From: Numida meleagris
Lineage: Eukaryota; Chordata; Aves; Galliformes; Numididae
NCBI RefSeq assembly: GCF_002078875.1
Contig: NC_034438.1
Coordinates: forward strand, 15,734,208-15,798,207
Direction of reading: 5' to 3'
Length of the DNA: 64,000 nucleotides
The first letter of the stretch is position 1; the number at the start of each line of letters is the position of its first letter. This document shows positions 22,891-36,132 of the stretch, piece by piece. The translations under genes were made by a program, and so were the position numbers. The notes under the pieces were generated by a model. That model was not told the origin of the DNA, did no database searches, and worked only from the letters and a program-made list of their open reading frames with translations.

Positions 22891-23590
22891 AGAATCATAG
22901 AATCACAGAATCAATGAAGTTGGAAGGGACCTTTAAAGGTCATCCTGTCCAACTCCCCTGCAGTGAACAGTGGCACCTGCAGCTAGATCAGGTTGCTCAG
23001 AACCAGGTCGAGCCTGACCTTGAATGTCTCTAAGGACAGCACACCCACCGCATGTCTGTGCAACTTGCTCCAGTGCCTCACCAACCTTACAGTAAAAAAC
23101 TTATTCCTTACTTCCAATCTAAATCTCCCCTCTTTTAGTTTTAAACCATTTCCCCTGGTCTTGTCACATCAGACTCTGCTAAAGACTCTGTCCCTTTCTT
23201 TCTTACAGCCCCCCTTTAGGTACTGAAAGGCAACTCTCAGATCTCCTCAAAGCCTTCTCTTCAGCCCTTGCATGGGAGGTGTTTCATCCCTTGGATAATT
23301 TTTGTGGCCCTCCTCTGGATGCACTCCAACTCTTGTACTGAGGACTCCACATCTGGACGCAGTACTCCAGGTGAGGTCTCATCAGTGCAGAGCAGAGGGG
23401 CAGGATCACCTCCCTTGATCTGCTGACCACACTTCTTTTGATGCAGCCCAGGATACGGTTGGCTTTCTGAGCTGTGAGGGCGCAGTGCTGGCTCATGTCC
23501 AGCTTGCCATCCACCAGAGCTCCCTTTGTGGCAAGGCTGTGCTTCATTCATATGGAAGACTACATATTTAGCCTCCAGGTCTGTCCACAA
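22891..23590 (-). mobile_element. CR1 LINE 3' end, minus orientation
   Basis: The left end carries AGAATCATAGAATCACAGAA, the reversed CR1 tail, followed by 3' UTR and the ORF2 C-terminus. A minus-strand frame at 23284-23547 reads [20 protein letters not shown] and then [18 protein letters not shown], then [18 protein letters not shown], very close to the CR1 family consensus as I know it. It is one of the better preserved copies here, about 0.7 kb and 5'-truncated. Confidence 0.92.
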
Positions 23591-26500
23591 TTTCACCAGA
23601 GGGTGGAGTTTAAGAGTTCTAATGACGGACCCCTTTTGAATATTTCATAGAGTACATTTCCTTGACTCAAGAAGGGTATGCAATAGATAGATCAGTATAG
23701 TACGAGACATTTCCCAACAAATGGACAAATGAAAATGGAATGAACAGCTAGTTTTTAATAGGAATTTCCTCCACTCACTTCTGTGAAACTAAGGAAGAAT
23801 TCCCTTTACAGTGGGAATGAATTACATGCAATTTATGTTGTCCTTCCGCTGTTCAGTAGAAATAAAATGTGACCAGCAAAGCAAGAGATACATGATCTTT
23901 TGCCTAATGTCCAATTTAATTCAGATGATAAAAAGAATAATAAATAAAAATAAGAACAATGAATTTGAACAGCTGAAATTGCCTAACTTGGATATGCTCA
24001 TAGGTGAAATGTTTTTACAAGGGCATCTTTGTTACCTGGTTAAAAAAATCCTAAATGCTAACTAGAAATCATTTTCTTTCATCCCACATCTTTCCCCCTA
24101 GTAAATGAAGACAGGATGAACAGCTAAAATTACTAATCAGTTTACTGATCAGTTGTACTTTGTTCGATTGATTTGCAATTAATTCTGGTTTGTGGTGCAT
24201 AGAAGAGGAAGGTTGGCGCCAACTTTTTGAAGCAGCTGATACTCAATATCCTCCAAGAGATCTGTGGGCCAGAATATCAATAATCTGTTTAAAGCAGCTC
24301 CTGAAGGTATGGAGCCTGTGTCTTGTGCACTTGTAAGGGTTCCGGGGACTAAAAAGAAATGTGGATTTTGTTCCTTCCTAAGGAAGAGATCAGACATTTT
24401 TAACCTTAGACCATTAACCAATTAATGCCTTATTTCAAAAAAGTGTAAATATTTTTCATAATTGATACTGGAGCTAATTGTACACATCATAGATTTTGGT
24501 TTTCTTGGGTCTTTATAGGAAAAATGCAAAATTTAAATAAAAGATAACACATTTTTTCCTCCATTACTATACAAAATTAACAGGAAAAAAAACCCTGGAA
24601 AAAGCAGAAGTACTTGCACAATATGTGAAATGTGTCAGCATTTTGAGATATATATGGCCAAATCTAAATTTTAATTTACAGCTGATTTGCTGCAGGTATG
24701 CAATAAAGTTATTTTAACTATACATCTGAAGGCAAAAATATTCAGAACTCATGTACAGTTTAGGGAAAACAGAGGGAAGAAGCCCATATACAAAATCAGT
24801 ATCTCTTCTTCATCTATATTTGTTTGTATTTGTAACATAAATTAATTAGTAATTTGCTTTATCATTAGATTTAAATATTCACTTTTCTGGATACTTCTTA
24901 CAATGTTGTATCTTATTCATCTTGGAGTGATTTTCTGGAAAGAAATAATGGCTTTCCTTTCTCTGATACTGTAGATTAAACATTACTTCCTTATTATTAG
25001 TGGTTAGCTCCTGTTCCTTGGTCCAGTGCCTATTTTTTTTCCTTTCATTTTCTGAAGGTTACGTATTTTTTATAAAAATACTTGAATCTTTTCTATGTAA
25101 TTGTCTTCTCAGTCTTTCCAAGACTTTTCCATTGATTCTGATTACATTCTTCCTTTCCTTTTCCTGAAATGACATTTTCATTTTCTTTTTTCAATTCAGT
25201 ACTAAGAGAAACATCTAGCAATCTGATTTTCTATGGAAAATATATTAGGAAATCATATTTGATTATTATTTCTCATCTTATTGTGATATAAATTCATCTT
25301 AATACATGCAAAGTTTAATTTTAAATATCCTTCATTTCAATATTTTGCAAGCAGTTTTATTTATGAAAATACAACCTATTTTTGCTTTAAAAAGTTTTTT
25401 TTTATATAACATCTATTTAATGACATATTGAAGATAAGTTAATGGAGAATAACAAGCAACAAAATGGATGAGGATGGGAGAAATGAATGGCCATTCACTG
25501 AGGCTGCTTGAGCCTCTAATAAATAAAACACCTGATTAAAGCTTTAGAAAAGAAGTGATAAGGAAAACTAAACTGAGGTTCCATGCTACTTAAGAATTTG
25601 TCTTTTCACTGTAAATGTGATCTTGTTTCAGTCTGTGAATGAGTCTAAAACTGCATGTTAGTAGCTGCATTAGAGATACTGTAATAGTGGTGGATCATTC
25701 CCGTGAGAAAGGCAAGCAAGGCTTAGTGCCTCCTGTGTAAGAGAGCTATCTGTCACAGATGTCAGTTTATCTGATTGAGACTCCTTAGCTGCTGCTATAC
25801 TTGCACCCTTCTCTATAACAAGACCTTTTGCATCTACAAGCTGCCAGCAGGGAAGAAAAAACCCTTCTTCTGATGGGATCTTTGTGGCTTTTTGTCTCAG
25901 ACGCTAAACAATGGGTTTAATTGGCTGACATATGAACTTTGAAATAATCCAAATTCTTATGGGATGTGTCTGTTTTTTTTTAAACTGTATTTCATAGCCC
26001 TTTCCTCATTTCACTTTTCTGGTATCATTTGCCGTGTATACGGTCAGTTTTGTCAAAGTAATCTATAGATCTTTTGTATGATATGCTGAAAAAACACTTG
26101 TATATTTTTATTGGTCATAGTCAAAGCTTTCATGATCAGTTTGAGATGAAAATGAAGCAGTGAGGAGAGTCGTCCAAGTCATTAAGACATAAAATTAAAA
26201 CAACAAATGCTGTTCAGACTTCCAGTCCATTTTCTTTGTCCAAAGGTTTGATTTTGAGCTTGATAGACATTTAATTATAAAAAGAAGCCTTTTATTTATT
26301 TATTTATTAGCCTTGAGTGCAATTCAAGATGAGGGGCACGCAGTTCATTACTGAATAAAATGACCTTCACTACAAGACATTTTGTGGGCCACGTGCTCAC
26401 TTGGGAAAATACAAAATGTACTAACGCTTGCAAAACAGATTGTAAAGAGGTTTTGTTTCACATTTCCAGCACACATGTGTACACACCACCAGAGATTACA

Positions 26501-26907
26501 ATTGCTTGGTCCAAAATTTTTTAAAACTTACTTTTGATATGAGAGTAGATAAAACTGACTAATTTGTTTTCACTGATTTATGGAAGAAATGGAAGTTTGT
26601 TTTTGCTATTGCATTTCTTAACAGACCTCTCTTCAGAGAATAACAAAGTTACCCTAATTTGCTGATCTCTTATGAATGTGAATGGTTCTAGGGTGAGAAT
26701 AATGCAGAAAGACAAGAAAGCAACCTGCAGAAGAAAGAAGTTGGGGTTTTTACAGATATCAACTCCATTGTTTATGATCATGTGTGTAAAATTTATGGAT
26801 TTACTACTTCTTTGTAATGTATTTACTCAAATAAGTTCCGTTATAAATCATCTGTTTTCCAATAGGAACCTACATTTTTCACCCTAATCTCCATTTGAGT
26901 TCACCGA
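23591..26907. other. Intergenic sequence, mostly unique, with a possibly conserved block
   Basis: No genes or known repeats except a short (TTTA)n run at about 26290-26309. The section 25690-25960 has more even base composition and a SOX-type ACAATGG site at 25908-25914. It may be conserved non-coding DNA, but this cannot be shown from one sequence. Confidence 0.4.
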
Positions 26908-27014
26908 GGCAAGAAAGGGTCAAGTGACGAGCCCAGTGTTGCATGATGAGTCATTGAATGAACCAAGAACACTAGGATCCTCCTTGCCCCTAGCCCTTTA
27001 TATCAACAGGCCAC
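26908..27014 (+). mobile_element. Possible ancient SINE (MIR/CORE-like 3' half)
   Basis: The order AAGGGTCAAGTGACGAGCCC, GAGTCATTGAATGAACCAAG, AGGATCCTCC, CCCCTAGCCCTTTA, CAACAGGCCAC follows the diagnostic 3' half of amniote tRNA-derived SINEs of the MIR/CORE type. In those SINEs a 'GTCAAGTGACTTGCCCAAGGTCACA' region is followed by a 'GAACCCAGG' block and a 'CACTAGGCCA' end. The match is patchy, as expected for a very old insertion. Confidence 0.4.
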
Positions 27015-27303
27015 AGGGGCTTTGTGTTGCTCCTTTCAGCTGCCTTTAAATACAAAGTGCTAGTTAGAAACACCTTCCATTAAATCTTAACCTGGCACAA
27101 AAAGTGCAAGCAAATACAGTCCTTGTAGGCTGTTCATAGATTGGATATGTTTCTTTGTTTTTACTGTAACACCCTCTGTGCAGAGACTTGTTTACTGATC
27201 TCCATAAAGCAGCATTCTCATCAGATGTGGTAATGAAGTCCTACAAGAGTCAGCCAATATTTTCACAGTTGTTAAGTAGTTATGTAAAGATTTCTTTCTT
27301 TTT

Positions 27304-27478
27304 TGGGCTTGATTCACCACTGGATTTCTTCAGGTTTATGCTGGCGTAAGTCTAATGGGTTCAAATTGGTGGCAGTTAATCAACGCATAGGACTAGTCCC
27401 TGAGCTGGTGTAAATCAGCATAGCTCCACTGCTTTCAGATGCAGCCATCCTTATTTATGCCAGCTGAAGATCTGTCCT
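27304..27478. mobile_element. Possible ancient palindromic DNA-transposon fossil
   Basis: An imperfect inverted repeat: the arm at 27401-27431 (containing GCTGGTGTAAATCAGCATAG) pairs with 27441-27472 (containing TTATTTATGCCAGCTGAAG). The sequence to the left, with CTGGCGTAAGTC, looks like a third, degraded arm. The GGTGTAAATC-AGC-TAGCTCCA-type core resembles very old palindromic MITE-like repeats shared by turtles, crocodilians and birds. The family name is not assigned. Confidence 0.4.
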
Positions 27479-30400
27479 ATAAAGTTCAGATCAGTATACT
27501 GTACATGCTGCTAGGCCAGGTTCTGTTTTAATGACCAGGTATTTCCTGGGGGAGTGTTAGAATTACACTTTCCAAAACAAGAATCAGGTTGGATTAGAAT
27601 GATAAAGCAGAGACTTTTTTTGTGTGTGTGCGTGCACTAGTTTCATTGTCATCTATTTCTTTTTTTTTTCCTCTACAAAAAGCAGTACTTCCTTTCAGTA
27701 CTGCACGTCTGGGGTTTCATCTGTATTGGCAGAAAACCACTGACTGCAGGCTAACAGAGCAGCAGATGTAAAATAAATCCTTTGGAACACATTTAATACA
27801 AGTGAAAAGAAGCAACAAGAAACCAAATCTGCACAAATTAAACACAGTAGGTGAGTCTGTCCTTCTACTTGTTATCAGCTATGCTATGAGAAGACAAAAC
27901 CAGCCCTACACAGAAAATGTAGCTCCTCATAATCACACAAACTAATGATGTATAAAACTGGCTTCCTGGCAGAAGTATCAGAAATAGATAGGTATTTTTA
28001 ACTTGACTTTGTATTATTTTTAATTTCATAGATCAAATTGAAAGAAACTTTGAATAGAAAATACATTTTGAAATTTAAAACATTATTTTCTACATTTTGC
28101 ATTTTTTCCATTTTATAACATTCACAGAGTGAACATATATATTCACTACAGGCACTTTTTGCTGTGAAATGTTTCAACAAAAATACTTTTGCCTACTTTT
28201 TGAATTTGTACACTTATAGAAGAGCATATTTAAGTGGGAGTCCAAATCTGAAATTCTCAGTCTCAAATGAAATTGAAAAGCTTTTTAATTTAATACTACA
28301 TATTAAATATTAAAGCTTCAATTTTAATACAGTCACATCGCACTGCACAGAAGAAAACATGACAAATCTCCATTATTAGCAGTTCGCAGTGTATCCAAAT
28401 ATTAAAGCTAACAGAAGACGTCTCTAAAGGCACTTTATGCCTATGAGATCTTCCACCTTCTTAAAACATATAGTAAACTAGAATATGCTATATATAGATG
28501 AGAGCACATATATAAATTCTCCTCTCTAAGGAGAATTTAAAAGCATACTCACATTTTGACCTGTCACTATGTACTGTTCCATTTTTGTACCTCTTAAATA
28601 TTCAGTTGGGCAAGTTATTTAAAATTTGATTTTAACAGAGAAAGTTAAGCATCACAGAAAATATTCTATCTATTCATGAAATCCCAAATTCCTCTTTTGT
28701 TTTGTAAACAACTGCAAATTTTAATGAAACAGTTTTCCACTTAATTATGTCACCAAAAGCAAAACAGAGGGAACTGCTCCCAGTGACAATCATGAGCCTA
28801 AGTGAAAATTATTCTTAAGGAACCTTCTCTTTTACCTTACGTATTCACTTTACAGTGTAAATTCATTTATGTACCATGATAAAAGCGTTTATGAATCATA
28901 TTTTCCGACTTATGGAATGTATTTATTTGATATTTGTTCAGATATTATCATGACATCAGGGCATTAAACACAGTTACTCTAAAAATAAGATGATCAAGTC
29001 TTTTAAATATTTTAGGTTTTATTCTATGCCTTAAATTTAGGCATTAAGGTGATAAACATGCACACAACACACACACAAAAGCAAAGGAAAAGTGGCTTAA
29101 AAATGACTCAAGCTCACCTTCACTGAAATTATTTCAGTGTGTATTAAACTTTACACATGCTTACAAAGCTATGATTTTAAGTCCATATATTCACTGCTTT
29201 GCTGCATAAAGAAATATTCCATTTACTTCCTACCAGGATTCCTTAGTCTCCATGTAAAATCCATTTGAGATCTAAAGTAGCATAAAGAGTTGATTAAAAC
29301 TTATTTCTTGCATCAAATGTTGTTTTATGTGAAACTTTAAAAATTAATCATCAAATGTATCTCATTTTTTTTATGCTATTGTTGGAGGGAAACTTTTCCT
29401 TTGTTTAAATGGAAATGTGTAAGCAGGCATAATTCTCTCAGTGATATAAAGCGTAAGAGGAATACATTCAGAATTTTGCATGAGTCAAATGTACTCATAT
29501 ATACGTAGAAATAAACGTAACAGTATAACAAATATCTTCTTTACTTTGAATATCTGTATATAGAAAATTCTCCATTATGAAAGCTGTAAAAATAGAAAAT
29601 ACTACATTTAAAGAAATATGCACAGAAAGAGGAAACTAAGAAAACTGAAGTAAAATCAACTACATCAAATTTCAAATGTACCTAATATATATATAAACAC
29701 ACACATAAACATTACCTGTAATTTTCAATTTCTTGTGTTTAAAGCCCAATATATTCTTGTCCTCATCTGAAAGATGTTTCAAGGAGAATTACTTTGGGAA
29801 GTTCTAAACAAGCAAGAAAAATGTAGGAAAAGTCTTGGAAGGACCAAGTACTTACAGAAGAAAATTTTAAACAAACAATAACAGGAAAAAAAAGAAAAAA
29901 AAGAAGGCTGCTCTTACCTACTCCTCATGAATATGAAATGTCAGCATGACAGATTTTTTTAAATGTGTAAATATAATTTATGTATTCCAAAGTATTTGTC
30001 ATTTACATGATCAAACAGAAACATTACCTGACAGTTTCTGAAAATACAGATCTGTGTCATTTCACAGATTCACAGATTCATCATTTATTCTAAATTCACA
30101 AAGAACAAGTATTTTCAAGTATTTTGGTTGTTTGTTCTCTTTTAATCAAAAGGTAGACTTCACATCTAGCATTTAATATATAAGGAAAGGTAGTACTATG
30201 AAATACCTATTGAACAGCAAAAAAAGTAGAGTCTGAACATCACTTTGTAGATTATATAAAGTCTCTACATTTTAAGAAATGAAATTTATAATGATGAGTA
30301 AACAAATTGCCTGACTGAAGTCATCATCTGAACCTGTCACATGCAGATTTACTGTTCAAAGCTTCAATGACCTGCTTAATGACCCTAAACCTTAGTGTCA

Positions 30401-31121
30401 GAAGTTCTTTATAAACCTTAACTATCCTTGTCTAATAAATCCAGAAGGCCAATAAGAAGACTTTATTTTTTGTATTGATACAAGTATGGATTTATTCATT
30501 CTAAATTACTCACTAGAGAGAGACATTTCATTGAAAAATACTGCACAAAAGTGATTCATGAAAACCAAGGTGTCATCTTGAAACAAACTGCTGGAAATTG
30601 TATCATCGGAGATAATTGACAATATATCTTCTTAATTTCATTTGTGATCTCTTAACTTTCCTTAGTTTTAGGTCATTTTTAACTATTTTATTTCTTTTTA
30701 TGCTTAGGATAATAAATACAGATCTTTTTTTGCTGTAGCAACTACTGAATTCACCTTCCACACCAGCAAAATAAAAATAAGAGAAAAATAACATATTTAT
30801 TTGACTTACAGCTAAGACTTACAGCTACATTAAAGTGGGCTTGAGATGGAAGATGTTAATAAGTATATATGGAATTAGGCTGAAAAACTCAATCAGGCTT
30901 ACCTCTTTTTTTCCTCAAAATGAACACGTGAAAGCAGAAGTCATTCTATGTGACAATAATACTCTGAAAAATCAAGCGTATTACGATGTGGAAATGATTA
31001 TTTAAACTTTTAACAGACCTAGTTACATGCAGTGCAAAATCACGCAGTAACTAAAATGATTATGAGTTCATAACATTCAATATTTTTCTTTCACTCACCC
31101 TATTCTTGTTGCATTTTATAA
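27479..31121. other. Intergenic AT-rich sequence, nothing recognised
   Basis: About 3.6 kb of AT-rich unique-looking sequence with short TA and CA runs (for example 29688-29710). No gene, RNA or transposon recognised. Confidence 0.45.
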
Positions 31122-31848
31122 ATTGGTCGCTCCAAATGTAATGCTTCCTATTTACTTCCACGGAAACTACAACAGATAGAAAGAGTACAGTAACATTATT
31201 TGATAGAGCAAATTCTCAGCTACAAAACACTATTTTTCAATAGTCTTCACCACTAGCTATGCATTTTCACCAGCAATGGACAAGAGCCTGAATGCTGCAC
31301 TACTCCAAATCTGCACCAGGGTATGTGACCCACTGTTTCACAGCTGCTACAATGGCATCAGTGCTAAGAAAACATTGCCCATGCTGTCCGTCTTTCATCA
31401 TGTGGAAGTCAGAAGGTGCCAGATCTGCACTATACAGTGGATGTTGTGGGACAATCTAGCCAAGATTAGCAGTGTTCTTCAGACTTCAAACTAGTATGGA
31501 GACTGGTGCTATCATGTGGGAAGAGAAAGGCTGTCTTCTTCTCTAGCCTGACTCTGTAATTTGGAGCCCTCAGCTTAGTCAAAGTCATGATGTAGTAGTC
31601 AGCCTTTCACATCACTGTAGCCTCCACTAAAATGCACCACCTACCACCTCACTGTACTCACATCCACTGTTTGGCCTCCATAAACATTTAGCAAGCTTCA
31701 ATTAATGTCAGTGGGTGTCATTTTTTCCACATGGAGAAATTCAATTCTACACCTCTGTTCCATACACACTTCCATGGTAGACACCATTTTGTCAGACTGC
31801 TCTCTGCTGCAACCTTTTGCACAGCAATAAGAAGTAATGGAATATTAG
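31122..31848 (-). mobile_element. Mariner (Galluhop-like) element, longest copy in window, minus orientation
   Basis: The left end has the mariner terminus GGTCGCTCCAAATGTAATGC. The element extends about 730 bp but lacks the terminal repeat at its right end (5' end of the element), where the match fades near 31848. Of the four copies it keeps the most transposase, including part of the catalytic domain near the C-terminus. There are still internal gaps relative to a full 1.2-1.3 kb mariner. Confidence 0.85.
31190..31775 (-). pseudogene. Mariner transposase remnant with PYSPDLAPSD-like block
   Basis: The minus-strand start at 31775 follows the family's 'M.V' context. Further on, PLYSADLAPSDFH is readable at about 31402-31440, equivalent to the conserved PYSPDLAPSDFHLF block close to the third catalytic Asp of mariner transposases. 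DAIVAAVKQWVTYPGAD and then ALVHCW follow in the same direction. Frameshifts, stops and missing segments before this block make it non-functional. The presence of this block shows that the copies in the window descend from complete transposons. Confidence 0.7.
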
Positions 31849-32404
31849 ACGCGCCTCTGCTGCTGTGTCACTAAACTTGGCCTCTGACATTGTAGCGATT
31901 GGAAGGACCAGCATGATGAGAAAGGCATTACAAAAGAGGTGGAAGGAGCAGCACGATAGCAAGATACTACAAGAGAAGGGAACTAGATTGCTCACTTGTA
32001 TCAGAAGATTCTGGCTTTGCCAGAAAAACCTTCCACCAAGGAGGGATCTCCAGAAAGAGATCCTTCCTCAGTGGCAGTCAGCCCTTAAACTCTCTCAAAT
32101 AGAGCTTATGTGACCCAGCAGAGCTCCAACAGCAGGATCCATGCTTTTAGAACAGTTTAGCTTTTTCTGTTGAAATATTTGTCGACGCAACTGGTGAGAA
32201 CAATTTATCAGACTCTCAATTACATATCAGTTCATAATTCTGGTTTCAAATGTATCTCAGCCCCCATCTCTTTGAATACTATCATAGAATTCAACAAGCT
32301 AATTAAGTATTATGATGAGAATGCTGATTACACCTTGTTTGAGTAGAGATAGGAGACTTGGTAAGGAGTTATTTTCCTAATCAACATCTTCTTGCTCTAA
32401 TTCA

Positions 32405-32541
32405 CTATTTACTTGTGTAAATAAATAAATTAAAAAAAAAAAGTACTAAAAAAAGTAAAGAAAAAAGAGAAAAGAAAAAGAAAGAAAATTTTAAAAAGAA
32501 AGGAAGAAAATTAAAAAAAAACAAACAACAGCAACAAAAAA
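32405..32541 (+). repeat. A-rich low-complexity tract
   Basis: Purine-rich, dominated by A with interspersed G and T. No AATAAA-plus-transcript arrangement is visible to its left that would make it a retrogene tail. Confidence 0.7.
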
Positions 32542-35500
32542 ACCTCATGCCTCTTCACCCATGAAAATCTAGAAGGTTGCCAGTAAAATATCTCTCAGAA
32601 GTCACCTGCTCAGTGTCCTAGGTTTTGGAAATCTTATTCCGCTATTACGTAGCCCAAACACAAGTTAGGTCCCGCATAAAGTTCAGTCACTTCACAGTGA
32701 TGTTTGCTAGGGACAGTTTCAGTATTGGTCATCCCCAGTGGGGGAATCTACATTAGTGGTTTCTCTGACCAAGTTTCTCAGGAGAAAGTAAACCTCAATG
32801 AATGAGTGGGGTGGGAAGGCAGTGCAGTTAGGGACCTTGGGGACTATCTACTTTTCTTCTGGCTGCTTTTTTTGTCAAGTGTCGAACAGGGTAAAAATCA
32901 CTACAGAAAACACTATTGCAGAGTTATGTTACCTGCTTCAATTATACGGTCTTGGTCTTGGTTCTGTGCTCATGATTTGGCTTTATACAATGCTGTAGAA
33001 ATAGGTAATGAGACTAGCAGGGAGAAACTCTATGGACAGTACTTTGAGATGTTCTGAAGATAATGGAATTAAGTTTCAATAATTAATTTCATTAATGCTA
33101 TCAGTATGTAACCCTTCACTTGTGTAAACACAAAATCCATTGCTGTTTAGTCTCTACATGACAGAGTGGGGAATGATACTCTAGGATAGAATCATAAAGT
33201 ACTATTACTTATGTAAAAGAAGATATAGTATGTTTAACTTCAAAGTCTAAATTGCCTCTACAAATCTGTCCTCAAGAGATAATCAAGAAAGGTTGCTTGA
33301 TAAACTACATCTAGCAATGGATTCTTTGATACAAAACTGAAGATAATTTCCTTTTCCGTTGAAGGTAACACCAATTTTGCTATTGATTTCAGTGGATGTA
33401 AGTGTCTGATCCACCTTCCCTTTTCTGACTCTCTCACCTGTCAGCTGTGTGAACAGAAGGAGACAAAGGCAACTACATTCCTCCCCCTCTATCATCTATT
33501 ACGCCTGCTCAGGCTGTGAGCTGTCTTATATCATACAGGGAATTTCTCTGACAATAAGTTTAAGATGTGGAAAGCTACATGGGACCCAACCAAAAGAAGT
33601 TTCAGGAGCCACTGCAGTGTAGATCAGAACTGTCTTTCGTTGCCAAGCTTTGGTTTAGTGAAGGAAGCACTGCAAATGAAAGCATTATGTTTCTGGAGTT
33701 TCTCTGCTTATTTTTCTCCATTCATAATAATCCTGTTCTTTAATTCCAGAATCCATCATATTTAAGCATTAATTTATGTGTTTCTTAGTTGATTAAATAA
33801 GGCTTCAAACTGTAGCTTGCCAGCACTCATTTACAGTGTTTAATTGCTTTTGGATCTCATTTACTCTGAATGACCCCCAGATAGAGGTGTGAGGTCTTTC
33901 TCTGGAGTAGGTCTTCTCACTCACAAGTTACTGAAGAAAAGGAGGCAAAAAAAAAGTTAACACTATTTGTCTGATTGATTGCTAATAAGGCCCTTTCACA
34001 AAGACACTTGGAGTGTTGTTGCAGCCTGCTGCCCAATTAGCAGATCCCTTTTAGCACGGTTCTACCAGCTCATCTGTCTGTGCTATATTGGCCCACTGAA
34101 AAAAAAGACTATATATAGAGAGAAGCTTTTATATTAATCTTTATCAAATCTATGTATAGAATATAGAATAAGATATTAATTATGTATCAATATGTATGAC
34201 TATTTATTCACATACATACATGTTTACATGAGAAATCAGAGGGAAGCACATACTCATATCCATATAATTTATTAAAATCTGTATTTTAATCCATTAAAAT
34301 CTCCATTATAATTTGCCTGTGAAATGGTTAACATGGAAATAAACTGACATTCCTTTTCTAAATGTGTTACAAACATTATCTCCAAGTCACATTTAAATTT
34401 CATACTTGATACTTCAGCTCATGCAATGTTTTTAGTTAGAAATGGCCTATTAAGCTGCTAATTTATATACTGTTGTGAAGGCCTCTGTAAATGCTGCTCT
34501 GTAAATAATAGAGCAGTGATCCATAACCACCTTCCATGTAACAGCACAGAGTCCACTGCAGCTAATATGAAAGAACTGCCGGTTGCTAGGTGCCAAAATG
34601 CTGCCTGCCTATTTAGGAACTGCTATAGTTTTGTCTCCCTGCTAAGATGACAAAAGTGTAATTAGAGATTAATCAAGAGCTACATTAGTGCCATAGTTTC
34701 CTGCAGACTGACTTTTGTTGCTCACCAGCAGTTAAGTGCATCTGCCTGTATTTACCAGTTCTCAGGAGATTTAAAAATTTATTGTCATATTTACAAAGAC
34801 AGCCACAGTAAGAGTTACCAAATCATGAAGGAAACTTGGTGAAATGCATATGATTTGCAATTGCAGTATGACTCTCCCTATTTATTTTTTAACATTACCC
34901 ATATGAGAAAGATTTTACATTTCTTAATGCTGTACACTGAATTCACTGGGATGGGGGGAAGAGGGCTTATACTCACAGACTATTTTAAAATGTTTTTGTT
35001 TATGTTACCATGTTGACATGTTTATGCTAATGAAGCATTGTAAATATAAAACTTTACATCATGCTTAATATTATTATTTAATTCTAAGTCATTTGGAAAG
35101 CTAATTGAATCTCATATAGACAGCTATCTATTTAGATAGTAAACAACTTGCAGAGGTGCTAAAACCTTTAAATACTTCAATATGTTTAGAACTTCACATA
35201 TTACTTAACTATACATTTAGATTTCTGAGATATTCTCTTGATTATACAGCCACAAGTTATTCGTTTATTGACAGAAAATTAACTCTACTTGGAAACGGTT
35301 GTGTAGGATTTTTTTCCCTCTGGTTCATCACTGCATCATATAGTAAAAGCCACAGAATGATCTGTTCAAAAGTTTGTCATAATTAATATAAATTCTGATT
35401 TCAATTTATTGTTCCCAAATAGAGCCCTTTTAAAATTATCCAGATCTTTTCAGATAGGAAAGATGTTGCATTTCCTGCCAAGCTCTAGTGATAACATAAA

Positions 35501-36102
35501 GAGGACGGATAGGAAAACAGATGGAAAGATTATGGGATTTATCCAAGGTTGCTTAACAAATCATTGGTATCTGAGAGCAAATCTCAGTCATTCTATATGT
35601 AATGGAGACTCTATTTGCAAATGAGAGAATACAGATAATATTACTTGAAGGTTTGCTCCAAAGCCTGCCTAGGAGTCTGAGCAAGTAATCACCCCATGTT
35701 GAGCTCTTTGCTACAAATCAGTTGATTTGGGTAATGTGGCACTGGAGAGTAAGTCTAGTACTGAAGTAAGATGTGCGGTATTTCCAACTTTACAGGAAAA
35801 CTGAGACTAACCGACTTCTATTAATTAGATCAATGCTTGTAGTCTAATGAGCCAATAAAAAGCACAAAGAAGACAGTAAAAACATGGAGATTGTGCAGCC
35901 CACTCTGGCAAATTTCATATAAACAATCATAGCCTGGATACAGGAAATACTGCGTGAATATCTTTGCTCCAAACGGATTAATAATATAAAAATCAGCAAT
36001 CCAACTTTCCTTCCACACCAAACTCCTTTAATGAAAGACAACTAAACTCTCTACATATATTGTGTTACCAATTGAGAATTCAACTACAAAAACTCATTAT
36101 TT

Positions 36103-36132
36103 TATATGTATGTATGTATGTATGTATGTATG
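36103..36132 (+). repeat. (TATG)n microsatellite
   Basis: About seven units of TATG with one interruption toward the right end. Confidence 0.9.

Noticed and set aside
22993..23226. 77-codon plus-strand frame
   Set aside because: It is the antisense of the minus-strand CR1 at 22891-23590.
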